A DNA stretch of 64,000 bases from Theileria orientalis strain Shintoku (GCF_000740895.1 NC_025260.1:2460001-2524000), one strand, 5' to 3'. Shown: positions 37,510 to 49,539, counted from the first letter of the stretch. Numbers and translations are program-made. The notes: generated by a model not told the origin, from the letters alone.

Positions 37510-40293
37510 TTACTTTTTGTCCAAGTCTGTATCATCGACAGAACTGCCATCGGCCGTGGGTGTGTCGTCACTGTGTGTGTTGTCTGAAGAGTTGTCAGTG
37601 TTACTAGTGGCAGAGCCACCGCTGTCATGGGTGGCTGAAGGTGGAAAGGGTGCACTGTCGTTTCTAGCAGCATCGCTCCTATTACCAGTGTTGCTAGTAG
37701 TGTTGGTAGTACTAGAGCCAATGGGACCACCGGTGTTGCCACCATAACTGTTAGCACTGCTCTTATTACTAGTCCTACTAGTACTGTTGTTACTACCAGT
37801 AGTGCGTGTGGTACTACTGTTGTTGCCACCAGAACTGTTAGTACTATCGGTAGCGCCATCGGAGCTACCACTGGTACTGTCAGTATTGTTGCCAGGGCCC
37901 TTGGCGCTGTCGACAGCACCATCAGGGGTGCTTTCGTCGACGACGCCGTGGTTACCCTCCGCAACGGGCCGTGGCTCCAACTCCAGAGCCTTGTTCGTCT
38001 TTATGAGCGTTGCAATCTGGTCCCCCGTCAGCGTCTCGTGCTTGAGCAGCTCACTGGCCAGCAGCTCCAACTGCTTGCGATGCGTCCTCAGAATCGACTC
38101 GGCCAGGCGCTCAGCCTCCTTCACGAGCTTGATGATCTCGTTCTCTATTTTGACGTTCAGTTCGCTGCTGAGCTTACTGTTCAGCGTGTTCAGGTTGTGG
38201 AAGTTGAGCGAGGCGAGCTTGTCCGACATGCCGTACTGCGTTATCATCTTGTAGGCCAGGTCCGTGGCCACGATGATGTCGGAGGAGGCGCCCGAGGTCA
38301 TGTTGTCGTAGCCGAAGACCAACTTCTCAGCCAGCCTCCCCGCCATGCACACCGCCAGGCGCGACTTCATCTCGATCAGCTTGTAGCTGCTCTTGTCGTA
38401 CTCGTCGTTGGGCAGCTGCTCCACGAAGCCCAGCGCCGTGCCCCTCGTGATGATGGTCGCCTTGTGGATCGGGTCCGTGTTCGGGTAGAGGTAGTAGGCC
38501 ACCAGCGCGTGGCCAGCCTCGTGGTACGCCGTCATCCTCCTTTCCATGTCCGGCATCAGCAGGTTCCTCTTGTTGCCCATGATTATCTTATCCCTCGCTT
38601 CGTACAAGTCACTCAATCCAACTGTCGTTCGATCTACAATTAAGTTGTCAGGATGAAACATAACTATATGGTAGTATCAACAAAGGTAGTTACTGGTTTC
38701 AGCTAAACTATCGCTGTTATCAACTACGGTAGTTACTAGCATCAACATAACTAGTTTATCGCAATGGTACTAATATTGGCTGTCTACGCTAGTGTAACAC
38801 AACGATCAATCATAGTATAATTTTTACCTTGTTTAACTGTTATCAGCGCCGCTTCGTTGATTAGGTTCTTCAGGTCGGCTCCTGAGTAGCCGGGTGTGAT
38901 TTTTGCGAGGTCCTTGACGTTTATGTTATTCTTGTCGTAGTTGACTTTCTGGAGGTAGTGGTTCAGTATCTGCTCGCGCCCCTTGATGCTCGGAAGCGGA
39001 ATGTGCACTACTCTGTCGAACCTTCCTGGCCTCAGGAGCGCCTTGTCCAGTATGTTCATTCTGTTAGTTGCTGCGAGTATTGTGATTCCACTCGACACGT
39101 TGAACCCGTCCATCTCCACCAACAGTTGGTTCAGCGTCTGATCGTGCTCTCTGTTCTGTCCGCTAAATGATCCGCTTGCTCTCTTCCCTCCCACTGCGTC
39201 TATTTCGTCGATGAATATTATGCATGGCGCCAGCGACCTCGCCTTCTGAAACAGCGCCCGTATCCTCTGTGCTCCCTGGCCAACGTAAATCTCAATAAAT
39301 TCAGGCCCACTTGTGTATATAAACGGTATTCCGGTTTCTAAAGCGTTTGTTACTCGTTTGCACTGATTTTCAATCACTAGGTAGCTCTGTTAAGCACAAA
39401 CAACTAGTAACTAAAGAATGGTGTTAATTAATTTTACCTGTGGCTACTGCTTTCGCAAGCATTGTCTTACCGGTCCCGGGCGCACCTACGAGTAGAATCC
39501 CCTTCGGCACCTTTGCTCCAACCTTTTTATACAGGTAAGGCTTCTTTATAAATTTAACCACCTCCATTATGTCCTCTTTCGCCTCATCGATCCCCAAAAC
39601 ATCCTTAAAATACACTGGCTCAAACACCAATTCCGGTTTAGGAGGCGGAGGCGCCGTCTTCTTAACTTCAGGTTTTGGAGCTGGAGGCGCACTTTTCTTC
39701 TTATAGTCGTTTTTAAACTTATTAATTTTATTGTCGTCAATGAATATATAGTAGAGTAGTGATACAAACAACATGGTCAAAAACACTCCCAGGGCCATGC
39801 CCAGGGCATTGATAAAGATCGATTTAATGGTGTGGAAAAGGGACGTTAACATTTCAGATCCCTTGTGCTGAACATTCCTCACGAAATTTGAAGCGTACTG
39901 AGGAGTTGTGTTATACCGAAAGTTGAAGTCTGCCGGGTATGTGTTTGATGCAGCGGAATCTGCGAGCTGAGGTGTATTTGCGGTATCGTAGGGCGCCGAG
40001 AAGCCAAAACTCCTCCTGTAGAGCTGACTCAGCTTGTTCATCTTCGAAGCATTGTCATCTGGGTAATAGGAGAGGTTGGCTGCGTCGGAAGGACTCAATA
40101 GTCTCTCAAGCTCACCGGTTCCAGTGGAATAGCCAAAAGTTTCATTGTTCGAATCATAATACTGATAGACTTGATGAGCATGAACCGTTTCATCGCCGCG
40201 AGAATCGTTATTGGCGCCTTCCTCAGTAAACCCGTGACCAGCGTACCTGGAGTTGGCCACAACGGGAACTTTGTTATCTGAATTGTTAAACAT
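37510..40293 (-). CDS. ftsH: FtsH-type membrane AAA+ zinc metalloprotease (3 exons)
   Basis: Exons inferred at 40293-39438, 39337-38828 and 38633-37510, all phase 1; about 829 residues. A single membrane segment at about 154-183 ([23 protein letters not shown]) precedes the AAA+ domain: Walker A GAPGTGKT near 270, Walker [13 protein letters not shown] near 321, then the second region of homology [12 protein letters not shown]. The M41 protease domain follows with the zinc motif HEAGH near 495. The tail is a long Ser/Thr/Asn-rich low-complexity stretch, absent from bacterial FtsH. The enzyme extracts and degrades membrane proteins in an ATP-dependent way. Location is open: relatives with one membrane segment occur in the apicoplast (FtsH1) and in the mitochondrial inner membrane (i-AAA). 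The leader is not a clear signal peptide. Confidence 0.92.
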
Positions 40294-40874
40294 GGAATTT
40301 AAACTTAAATTACTAAAACAATACTACTTTTCATATTGCAAGGTTTATAATAATGGTTTATATGAAATATAATACCTTATATTAATAATATTTAAGGAAT
40401 CCAACAAAACACCCACTACAATATCCTTCCACAATAAAGTGCCCATATATCAAAGCATCTTCACACTAAATCCAGCTTTAAATTAGTTCATACATAAATA
40501 TGAGTATTTAAATCAAAAAAAATTGGTTTGATATATACAATTTACACGTGATTTGGTACCACACAATAGTAAAACGATACATAACTTACTATAAAGCTAC
40601 ACATCTAACATTTAATATTCATAATAGAATTAATTCATTGTATATTTGTTTATTATATATCGGTCATACGTAGTGTCTTTTATTTAATATTTTTACGGTT
40701 GTGTATATGTGACTCACAACCCAGTTTAAAATGTAATTTGAATATATATTATATTTAGAGGTGTGTTCTGGAATTTTATATAAATATAAATATTTAATAT
40801 TTAATTAAATTCATTTTACAGTCAAATGTGTATTCATATCTGTATAATAGATAGCCGTGTATTGTGAATAAAAG
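40294..40874. other. Divergent AT-rich intergenic region
   Basis: About 580 bases with low GC between the divergent ftsH gene and the seven-exon gene. Likely shared promoter DNA. No gene recognised. Confidence 0.5.
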
Positions 40875-42283
40875 ATGATTAAATTGTGTAATATAATCAA
40901 CAAATCAATTGATTTTAATTTAAGACAATTGGTAATAAACTCTAAAAGAATATATACAATATCTTCAACTAAACAGTTCACACACCTGCCTCTTAAGTTT
41001 AAAAATAAGGAATATTATGACCATAAAGGGACCTATATATTAATAGGAGATGTAACATACAATTTTAAGAGTTATTCGAGCGCAAAAGAGGACGATGTAA
41101 CGGCAATAATAGAGTCAGGAAGGGAGTTTTATGAAATTCAGCAGGAAGTTAACCTGTCAGAATTTACGTCGAACTACTGGCGCACGTTAAGAGTGTCAAA
41201 GCCACTTCTGCTGACGTTTAACGTGGACAAGTCAGCAGAATCGAGAATGATGGACTCAGTGATGGGTTCAGGAGTGCACTGTAAAAATATGAGCTCACTG
41301 GACGAGTTGTTTGAAACAATACTGCAGTACAAGGAACACAAAGGTAAAAGGAGTAATGTGTATTTACACGACTTTTATAGACTTGATCGGCTGTTACTTG
41401 AATCTGGATAACAACTACGACGCATACCTAACGATAAACAAGGTTTGTTTATGGGAGTAACAGGGAGTGTAGGACCTGTTTGAGAAGATAAGACTGAGCT
41501 CCAACTCAGTGTTCCTGGACGTAACGTACCCGTATTACCAATCGGTGGACGAGTATATGAAAATTTCAAAAATAGTAAGATGAACTTTATTCGCGTAAAG
41601 TGACCCTATTTTAGATTAACCTGGTAAACCCGCACGTTTTAAGGTTTTGCAACGGCACCCTCAAGTTCCTCCTCAATACCGATCTCCAGTGTCCCCTGCT
41701 AAAGGAAAACGGAACGAACGAAGACTTCTCAATGGAAAGATGCTACTACATATCAGAAAAGTATAACCTAACGGTGATTGATTCAAGTGAGTCCTTAGAG
41801 CATAACTTCTTCTAGGCGAAAGTATCGTAATCAGCAACCACAACAATATGGAGGTGGTTGTGTTCCCAAGGCTTCCTCAAATTCTCAACAAAATCCACGG
41901 TACATATAATTGGCAGACGCATTTAGTGCATATTACACCGTCTCTCACAGTACAGCTCAAATTTTTCATTAGGCCACAACAACTGTTTTGGTGCAGTCAT
42001 TGCGTCCATGACCACCCTCTCAAGTGACAACTATCTGGTGCCTTCAAGCGCAGCCATCTCGGGGTTGGACTTTGTCTCTTCGGAAAGCGCAAAGAAGGCG
42101 AACGGCCCTGGCTCAATGGTTAGTTTCCTCATATCTCCTATGTACACAAGTCATTTACGTAAGTGGCTGTGCTAATCGATTCTGCAGCTCTGTAACATGC
42201 TCGACAGCATCTACAACCTGTCAATGTCGCCGGATGTTATCTCAGAACACAAGACGGAAGTTAAATTTTATAAAAGAAAGTAA
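40875..42283 (+). CDS. Unrecognised 376-residue protein (7 exons)
   Basis: Exons inferred at 40875-41343, 41381-41442, 41473-41574, 41615-41786, 41816-41899, 41973-42118 and 42188-42283; every junction is GT-AG and phases fit throughout. Introns are 29-73 nt, and the second uses a GTTTGT donor. The protein starts MIKLCNIINKSIDFNLRQ, which could be a mitochondrial leader. The body reads as an alpha/beta enzyme: YILIGDVTYNF, KPLLLTFNV, NSVFLDVTYP, NPHVLRFCNGTLKFLL, MEVVVFPRLPQ, then GHNNCFGAVIASMTTL. The order recalls PfkB-type sugar kinases, whose anion-hole motif GAGD is here replaced by GHNN; this is a weak resemblance only. No function is assigned. It converges on gyrB with a 93-bp gap. Confidence 0.68.
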
Positions 42284-42376
42284 TGTTATATACGTACTTC
42301 GTGTACATGTCGGTGTGTGCATAGATGTTAATAGTGTTACCGTGTGACCATAAAAGGACCATTATCGATACAAACA

Positions 42377-45300
42377 TTATATATCCAAGTCGTGGAGTTG
42401 AAAGGCGTCGGCGTTGTTGAAGATGTACTGCTTTCTGGACTCCACGTCGGATCCCATCAGCATCTTTATTATTGCGGAGATTTCGTACTGGTGGCTGACT
42501 ACGATCCGTTTCAAAATGCGGGTCTTCGGGTCCATGGTGGTCTCCCACAGCTGCCTCGCCATCATCTCGCCGAGCCCCTTGAACCGCTGAATGACGTACC
42601 GCTTGTTCCTCCTGCTGAGCCTCCTATTAAAGTCGTGATCGCTGTCGCCAGCGTTGGGGTTCAGACTGCCCTCAAAGTTAGGATTAACGGCATCAATCTG
42701 GACAACGTCAGTCGACCTCAACTCGTCCTTCAACTCAACCTCTTTCGGAGACTTGTCGTCGAAACCGTCAGGGTCACTGTTGGCGTTGAGTTGATCGATC
42801 ACTTGCAGCAGGTGCTCGGGCGACCAGGAGTATATGTACTTCTTGTTCTTCAGGTTAGTTATTCGATACAGGGGCGGAGCTGCGACATACACTCTCCCCT
42901 CCAGGTACAGACTCGGACAGAGTCGGTATAGCAGGCACAGGAGAAGCGACTTTAGGTGCGACCCGTCAACGTCTGCGTCGGTCAACAAGATGATCTTCCC
43001 GTATCTGAGCCTCTTCATGCCTAATAGCGAGTTGCTGTGAACTGGTGCGCTTACTGCTGCTTTCAATGAATTCGTTTCCCATTCCAGGCCCGAGTTCACT
43101 CAGACTTACCGACGGCTTCTCCCTCCACGTTATTGGATTGACTGTGATGCCAATTGTGTCCAGCAGAAGCTGCGTGCGTGTTAGTTGGCTGCGGCACCTA
43201 CTTGGATTTGCTGATTTTCCAACACCTTGTTGTTGTCCGTTATCTTCTCAATGTTTAGTATCTTCCCCTTCAGCGGTAACACTGCCTGAAACTGCCTGTT
43301 TCTGGCCTGCTTCGCGTTTCCAGCTGCGCTTTCTCCCTCGACTATGAACAGCTCGTTGTTCTCAATATCGTTGCTACTGCACTCAGTCAGCTTTCCTACA
43401 ATTTTGCGTCAGCCAGTCCAATTATCAAGGCTTATGCAGGTGCCAATGCATAGATAGAAGTTAGAATTCTTACCTGATATGTTCGAAATTAGACTTGACG
43501 ATTTTTGTCTCACTAGCTCCTTTGCCGTCTTCGCTGCATCAAATGCCTTCTTGGCTGCCTGTGATTTGTTGTGAATCGCAATCAACAGTTCTTTATTTTC
43601 ATCCAATATTTTCGTCAGTTGCTCATTTGTAATCTGGTGTAATATATAATAAGGATTGCAAAATTACCTTTTCTACTGCCGTTTTAACTATTGCATTTCC
43701 TAATTTCGTTTTAGTCTGACCATCAAATTCAGCTCCGCTTAACCTAACTGATATCACTGCCGTCATGCCTGTATTATTGTCATTAGTAAAATAACTTATA
43801 GCACTGGTCACCTTCTCTTATAAATTCTCCGTTGAGTGGCTTTATACTTCCTTTAAAGTATCCGTATTTCTTAAGCAGACCGTTTACACTCTGATAATAA
43901 GTTACCAAACCAACAATAATCGTTATGTACACAGTAGAAATAAACATACCCTGGTAATCGAGGTCTTGAACCCATCGATGTGTGTGCCAGCCAACGTACT
44001 AACGTTGTTAGCGTATGCCTTGATCATGGCTGTGTATGACTCCATGGACCAGCTAAAAGAAACTTCCAAGTTGACACCCAGGTAATTCCCCTTAATCCTA
44101 TTTAATCATTAGCGTGTCACTTGAAACCATTCAACTATACGACATCTGGCAACAACTTACGTTATGATTTGAATCGGCTTGTACAAAGGGGTGTTATCCT
44201 TTGTCAGTTCCGACAAAAACGCCCTCGTTCCACCATTGTTATGATACGTTTCCTTGAAATACCCCTATGGAATGTTACTGTTACTTCTCTTCAAAAACTT
44301 ACGTTATCCCCTTTTATGCGATAATCAACCAATTCAAAAAACAACCCCGGGTTTAAATACGAAAGCTCCTTGACACGCGTTTTAATAAGTTCCAACTGAA
44401 ACCCGTTTGTGCATCCAAGACATTGATTTCCAGCATCTGAATTACCTTTAATGTGCTGGTGGTGTGTCTTAAATATATTCTGATAATCCGGTAGGAACCT
44501 TATCTTCGTTCCGTATTTCTTTCCATTGATGCCATTTTTAGCATTAGTATCTTTGTTCGGAGCCAATGATTTATCCTCGGACTGATTCAAAGGATACTCG
44601 GCCAGTGGCTTTGTTATGTGCCCCTTTGAAAGCTCAATGTGATACCTTTTATCTCCCTTGTAAACATCTACGAACAAAAACTCACTCAGTGCATTAACTA
44701 CACTGAGACCCACTCCGTGTAATCCACTGCTGTATTCATATATCTTCTTTTCATGCTCCTTTAAGTTTTCTCTACCATTTTTGTTAGGAGTATCAATAAC
44801 ACTTGAAGAGAGATTATCGTTCAAAATATCTTGAAACTTTCCTCCGGAATGCAAAATCGTCAGTACGGTTTCTAAACCTGATTTTCCTGTTTTTGGCGAT
44901 GTATCGCACGGTATGCCGCGCCCATTATCCGATATTTCCACTGACCCGTCTTTCAGGAGACTCACACATATCCTGTTACAAAACCCTGCCAGGTACTCAT
45001 CAACTGAGTTATCTAGAACCTCGTAAAGCAGCTGGTGAACTCCTCGTTCTCCTGTGTTACCGATGTACATTCCGGGTCTCTTTCTGACTGCATTCAGGCC
45101 TTCCAAAATTATGATATCGTCACTGCTGTAACTACTGCTAGACTCAGGCAATTTTTCAGACAGTTTATCTTCATTATCGTCAGTAATGTAACTAGATGTT
45201 TGTGTTAAATCATTAGAGGCGTTCTTCAAATAAAAATTATTATATTTATTCTTACATTTCTGCCAAATATTCGAATCACATGGATTCGATATATTTATTG

Positions 45301-45439
45301 CGCTGTTTCTAATGATTCCATTATGATTTAAGATGTATCCGGATGACACTTTAATTATGTTACAAAGCAATACCAATGTGCATAGCCATGTTAATTTATA
45401 GTTATTCCAAATTGAACCACGGAATCTTAGAATCATCAA
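42377..45439 (-). CDS. gyrB: DNA gyrase subunit B, apicoplast-targeted (9 exons)
   Basis: Exons inferred at 45439-44303, 44264-44161, 44097-43950, 43890-43812, 43768-43668, 43633-43474, 43395-43202, 43169-43110 and 43012-42377; 872 residues. A signal peptide ([19 protein letters not shown]) and an Asn/Ser/Lys-rich transit stretch precede the GHKL ATPase domain: [51 protein letters not shown]. The transducer region has GGTHxxGF-like [14 protein letters not shown]. Toprim motifs are [30 protein letters not shown] near 595 and TDADVDGSH near 673; the end is [21 protein letters not shown]. With GyrA it supercoils the apicoplast genome, and the B subunit is the target of novobiocin-type drugs. The acceptor of exon 9 was chosen because it is the only nearby one in phase. 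Confidence 0.93.
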
Positions 45440-45819
45440 GATATTTACATCTATAAAGATTCTTCTGTAGTTAAATTATAATTTACAAATATCATTTAAA
45501 ATATCTGCTTTGTATATTATACAAATTTAATCAAATTTTTGAATTATTTACTATTATGTCCATCACTACAAACATCTTAAAACAACATCACCTAAAATAA
45601 AAACATCATCATAAATTAATACTTTTAATGTTGTTAACACAAACTTGTATTATTATTTTAATTAATATCATCATTCAATTTTCAGATTAAATAATTTTTT
45701 TACAAGTGTGTAAAACACACATACTACCCAAATTATGTATTTAAAAATGGTTTAGACATAGATGTGTATAAATTTAACAACAAAAAGATTATAAGCATTT
45801 TATTAAAATGTAATTGACA
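45440..45819. other. Divergent AT-rich intergenic region
   Basis: About 380 bases with very low GC between the gyrB start and the start of the hidden six-exon gene. Probably a shared promoter for two organelle-targeted proteins. Confidence 0.45.
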
Positions 45820-46494
45820 ATGTATTTTTCATTAGTTTTACTGTTCTTACTTAAATTAAACGGTGTTAGTGGAAGAAATCGTAGTAGATCTTCTGGTATT
45901 ACAAACACACCCATTTTGTTAGTTTGATCATATAATATCCATTTTTTAGTCAAAATCAAACGAGCAGAGAGGAACTGTTGGTTTATTTGAGTCATCCGAT
46001 TCCTTTAGATCATATCCTTACCTAAATGTGTACTATAATTTCGACTCGATAGACTGGAACAAAATCCGAGAATATCATACAAGTATTTTAACAGTGTTTT
46101 AAATGCATTTAGAGTTAATGGACATGAGAAAAAGATTGTCTAGACTGAGGCATAATATGACTTTGGACATGGTATGCCAATGCCTAATCACAAATTTTAG
46201 GATCGCATTGATAGGTTTTTGAACATTCAGAAAAATCTCGCAATAAGTAAGTTTATTCTCCTTTATAGCTTCAGACGCCAGGGGCAAATTGTTTCAAAGG
46301 GCTCTTTCCAAGAACGTGCTACCATCTGAACCGGGTATTTCACATTTTCATGGCATTCATATAAAATCGAACAATACAAACACATGTTTTCTAACACTAA
46401 TGTAGATAAGAAGGAACTGGAACCGGTTCGCCTATACGGTCAAGTGACTAACGACCTTCCCCAAGAGGATACCTACTTTTACCAACCCAAGTAA
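45820..46494 (+). CDS. Hidden six-exon gene with signal peptide and basic leader, putative apicoplast protein
   Basis: Exons inferred at 45820-45921, 45950-46082, 46113-46171, 46201-46246, 46269-46334 and 46406-46494. All six are in phase across introns of 28, 30, 29, 22 and 71 nt, and the frame closes at a TAA after 164 residues. The start MYFSLVLLFLLKLNGVSG is a signal peptide, and GRNRSRSSGITN after it is basic and Ser-rich, the two-part pattern of apicoplast leaders. The middle is a basic helical segment (LMDMRKRLSRLRHNMTLDM then DRIDRFLNIQKNLAI) that faintly recalls ribosomal protein uL29; the end is PRO/ASP-rich (DLPQEDTYFYQPK). No exon is longer than 133 nt, so no long frame reveals the gene. 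Function unknown; neighbour gyrB is also apicoplast-type. Confidence 0.62.
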
Positions 46495-46614
46495 ACACAA
46501 GCTAATGTATTATATGCTGCCTTATACCATGTAATCTATGAAATACTCACTATATAACCCATAAATTCACAAGTCGTAACAATATATAAACCAAATGTGT
46601 TGTGACCAAATTAC

Positions 46615-48597
46615 TTAATGTGTTACAAATGTCATTTTCAATGGCTCACAGTGTGAGAGAGTCCGTATCAGTGAATAAAGCTGAAAATGAGGCATATCGG
46701 TAGGGGTAACACCCTCACAAATGTAGTGAGCTAGCGAATTTATGTAAGGAAGAATGTCGCGTGTCTTCTTAGTGTTCTCCAAAAAGTTAATGTGGAAGCT
46801 AAGGCCTCTTTTGCACTCACCCTTGGGTAGAGGGGGGATCGGAAAGTCGAGTTCCAGGAGAGCAGACAGTTCATACAGCATGAAGAGAATAGCCTCCTTG
46901 CAGGTGTTATCCCTAATAGACGCTTCCTCTCTGCTCAAATGCGACTTGTAGTTGTCGATAATCTCCTTGTAGTCGACTGGGTAGTGGTAGTCGTCGATCT
47001 CATTTTCTTCGCCGTAGATTGACTTCAAGTTAATGTCCTTATCCGGGGCCTCATGGTTATCAAGCTTATGCGCTAGCTGAACGTGTCGATCTGTCACCTC
47101 TCCCCTATCCAGGACGTCCTTATATTTCCTCAAGTCAGTTAGCGATTTATTTGTGTCGTTGATCGAGGATAGCGCCTGGCTACCGAGGGACGCGTTGACA
47201 TAGTTGCCCAGGTCACTGTTCAGAACACGGCCAGTAGAGACGTAATTAGTCCCTGGTGCACCCCTGGTAGCAGTAGAACCGCTGTTGTAGGTAGTCTTGC
47301 TGGAATTCGAGATCGTGCCAGAGTTGGCACGGGGCATATTGATCCTCAGCTGCGAAATCGGCTTTATGACATCCTTCAGGCTAACATCAGGATAGTGTAT
47401 GTCCGATTTACTGGTGGGCTTCTGGGAGTTCCTAAATGCAATCGCCAGCTTCCGTGCGCCCTCGAAGCCGTGCTTGTTGATTGAAAATATCTTTTCGATC
47501 CTCTTGCACTTCTTGTATGCCTGGCCCACCCAGCCCATCCTTCGCATGGTCGAGTTAAACCAGACACCTCTTATCTTCGGCAAAAGCTTACTCTGGCGAA
47601 TGTAAGATTGACGCAGTTCCTCCGAGATGACGTACATGTTCTCCATCTCAAAGCTTTTCTTTTCGAGATCCAGCGACTTGTTGGATTCCAAATCGGCATC
47701 CATCAGCTTCGTGGTCTCCAAAGTGGACTCCAACAGGTGATTTGAATCCTGCGACTTCGAATCCAGACATATCAGGTTGTCCGAGTCCAAAAGCTTATCA
47801 GAATCCGATACTTTGGTGTCGTCTAAGTCAAGATCTAAAACCCTATCTTTGGATTCCAGTAAACGTTCATCCTTCCGGAGATCCTTGGTAAAGTTAAAGC
47901 CATCGAATCCACTCGAAGCACTAAAAGCCGAGGACTCCTCGAAGGTCGTGCTCGACCTATCGAAGATGCCGGTTCCAGTGGTTGACGCATTAAATCTGGC
48001 ATCATCCAAGTTGAATCCGGTGTCGTTATCCTTGACTGCGAACTCCGAGTTGTCATTTAAACTTGCTGCGCGCTCGTCGCTGTTGTAGTTATCAATGGTC
48101 TCGTAGTTCTCTCCAACCTCGTAGTTGTCTATCGTTTCGTAGTTAAAATTGCTCAAGACGTCGCTGGACGATGTAAGCCTCGTGTCAGTCTCAATTTTGT
48201 CCTTGTAATCCTTGTACGATTTGTAATACTTGAAGCCATCCTTGTATTCATTTGGGTCCTTGTGGCTAACATCCTTGTAACGTCCATCATTAAGGCGGTC
48301 ATTCACCGAGTAGTCTTCCTTGTAGTGGGCATTATAACTGCCGAAGCCGCTCCTATCACTGAAATTATAAAGGCATTGCAGATGGTCGTGGCCTTGCGTA
48401 ACGCCTCTAATATCGCTAAAATCATCGTAGGGGTCAGCCCTTGGCCTTCCACACCTCATGGGCTTCCTCTGATCCTCGTCCTCTAAACTCACTTCGTCAT
48501 GCTTAAAAGTCAGATCGTATTCATTGTCATGTAAATTGGTTAAAACATCAAGGTTATGTGGATTTTCATCCATTTTGCCACCTTTGCACAGTGGCAT
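46615..48597 (-). CDS. ApiAP2 transcription factor with one AP2 domain and a C-terminal ACDC-like region
   Basis: Single exon of 660 residues; a second in-frame ATG lies eight codons in. Residues 1-330 are acidic, Tyr/Asp/Asn-rich and disordered, with repeated DYKDK and DNYE words. The AP2 domain is at about 336-395: IRGVWFNSTMRRMGWVGQAY followed by KIFSINKHGFEGARKLAIAFR, with the G-V-x-F, W-V, F-S, G-F and AR-x-LAI-x-xR positions typical of ApiAP2 proteins. The last 100 residues (CKEAILFMLYELSALLELDF...YINSLAHYICEG...LIRTLSHCEPL) fit the AP2-coincident ACDC domain. ApiAP2 factors are the main DNA-binding regulators in Apicomplexa. Four ATGTTACA words lie directly upstream of the start. Confidence 0.85.
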   Translation of the reverse strand: MPLCKGGKMDENPHNLDVLTNLHDNEYDLTFKHDEVSLEDEDQRKPMRCGRPRADPYDDFSDIRGVTQGHDHLQCLYNFSDRSGFGSYNAHYKEDYSVNDRLNDGRYKDVSHKDPNEYKDGFKYYKSYKDYKDKIETDTRLTSSSDVLSNFNYETIDNYEVGENYETIDNYNSDERAASLNDNSEFAVKDNDTGFNLDDARFNASTTGTGIFDRSSTTFEESSAFSASSGFDGFNFTKDLRKDERLLESKDRVLDLDLDDTKVSDSDKLLDSDNLICLDSKSQDSNHLLESTLETTKLMDADLESNKSLDLEKKSFEMENMYVISEELRQSYIRQSKLLPKIRGVWFNSTMRRMGWVGQAYKKCKRIEKIFSINKHGFEGARKLAIAFRNSQKPTSKSDIHYPDVSLKDVIKPISQLRINMPRANSGTISNSSKTTYNSGSTATRGAPGTNYVSTGRVLNSDLGNYVNASLGSQALSSINDTNKSLTDLRKYKDVLDRGEVTDRHVQLAHKLDNHEAPDKDINLKSIYGEENEIDDYHYPVDYKEIIDNYKSHLSREEASIRDNTCKEAILFMLYELSALLELDFPIPPLPKGECKRGLSFHINFLENTKKTRDILPYINSLAHYICEGVTPTDMPHFQLYSLIRTLSHCEPLKMTFVTH

Positions 48598-48627
48598 TTT
48601 GAAATTTTTTACAAGTTAAAGTTAAAT

Positions 48628-48697
48628 ATGTTACAGATTAAACTATGTTACAAAATTTAAAACAACTATGTTACAGAGTTGAGATAATTATGTTACA
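48628..48697 (-). promoter_or_regulatory. Cluster of four ATGTTACA words upstream of the ApiAP2 gene
   Basis: ATGTTACA (TGTAACAT on the gene's strand) occurs at 48628, 48645, 48668 and 48690, spaced 17, 23 and 22 bp, 31-100 bp upstream of the start codon. This density of an 8-mer suggests a binding-site array, possibly for autoregulation. There is no experimental support. Confidence 0.4.
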
Positions 48698-49539
48698 AAG
48701 TCAGAATGGGATCATCCTACTGAGAAGTCTAGGTAAAAAAGACAAAGCTGTCATTATATACAGAAAATTATTTTACAGAAATGTGTAAACATTCAAGATT
48801 CCAAACAACGTTGAAAACAACCACTCAGATTTTAATGTGCAAGCTCATGTTTGTGTTTAAATTAATGTGTAAACCGAAATATATTTTACAATGGAAGATT
48901 TAATAATAACATCCTTATTTTCAAGATGAAATTATATACACACTAAATTAAAATGGTTTGTATGTGTTGCTGCAAAAACGAGTGAATTAACTGGTGGAAG
49001 ATTTGAGAAACGAGGAAATTATAATACAAAATGTGATGAAAACAGTAAATTGTTAAATAATAGACAAAACATCAAAAGGTGCAATGGTGTGCATACTCAA
49101 CATGATAATGTTGTCTAATAAAGGCCCAGATGTGTAAGCGTTAGCAGGTGGCAAATGCAGAAACAAGCGCATGCATGCTCCAGACTGATACACACACCAG
49201 AAGTGGATGCATTCTTCTGTATATCAAAACCCCGTTGTGTGTTAATATCATGTTGAACTGTCTGCTACAAGAATTAGATTCGAAATGTGTAAAAATAAAT
49301 CATATGTAAAGACATAGCGGTCTTCGTTATTGTGTGTGTATTTTTTCCACTTAAATAAACAGTTTTTGTAAACTATAACAATAAATAAACACTTATAGAT
49401 AACAAGATTGTTAGCACAACACCGCCGGTCGAACTTCCACAGACGGTATCCCTTTAATGTTGTGCTACAATCACACCACAATAAAATAACCAAATGACCT
49501 GATGTGTATGGAATTATTACATAATTAAGGCAATTAGGA
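48698..49539. other. Intergenic AT-rich region
   Basis: About 840 bases between two minus-strand genes. It contains repeated TGTGTAA words and no supportable gene. An 81-codon minus-strand frame at 49248-49493 lacks recognisable features and is left out. Confidence 0.45.

Noticed and set aside
49248..49493. 81-codon minus-strand frame
   Set aside because: Cys/Tyr-rich random-looking sequence with no splice partner and no recognised feature.
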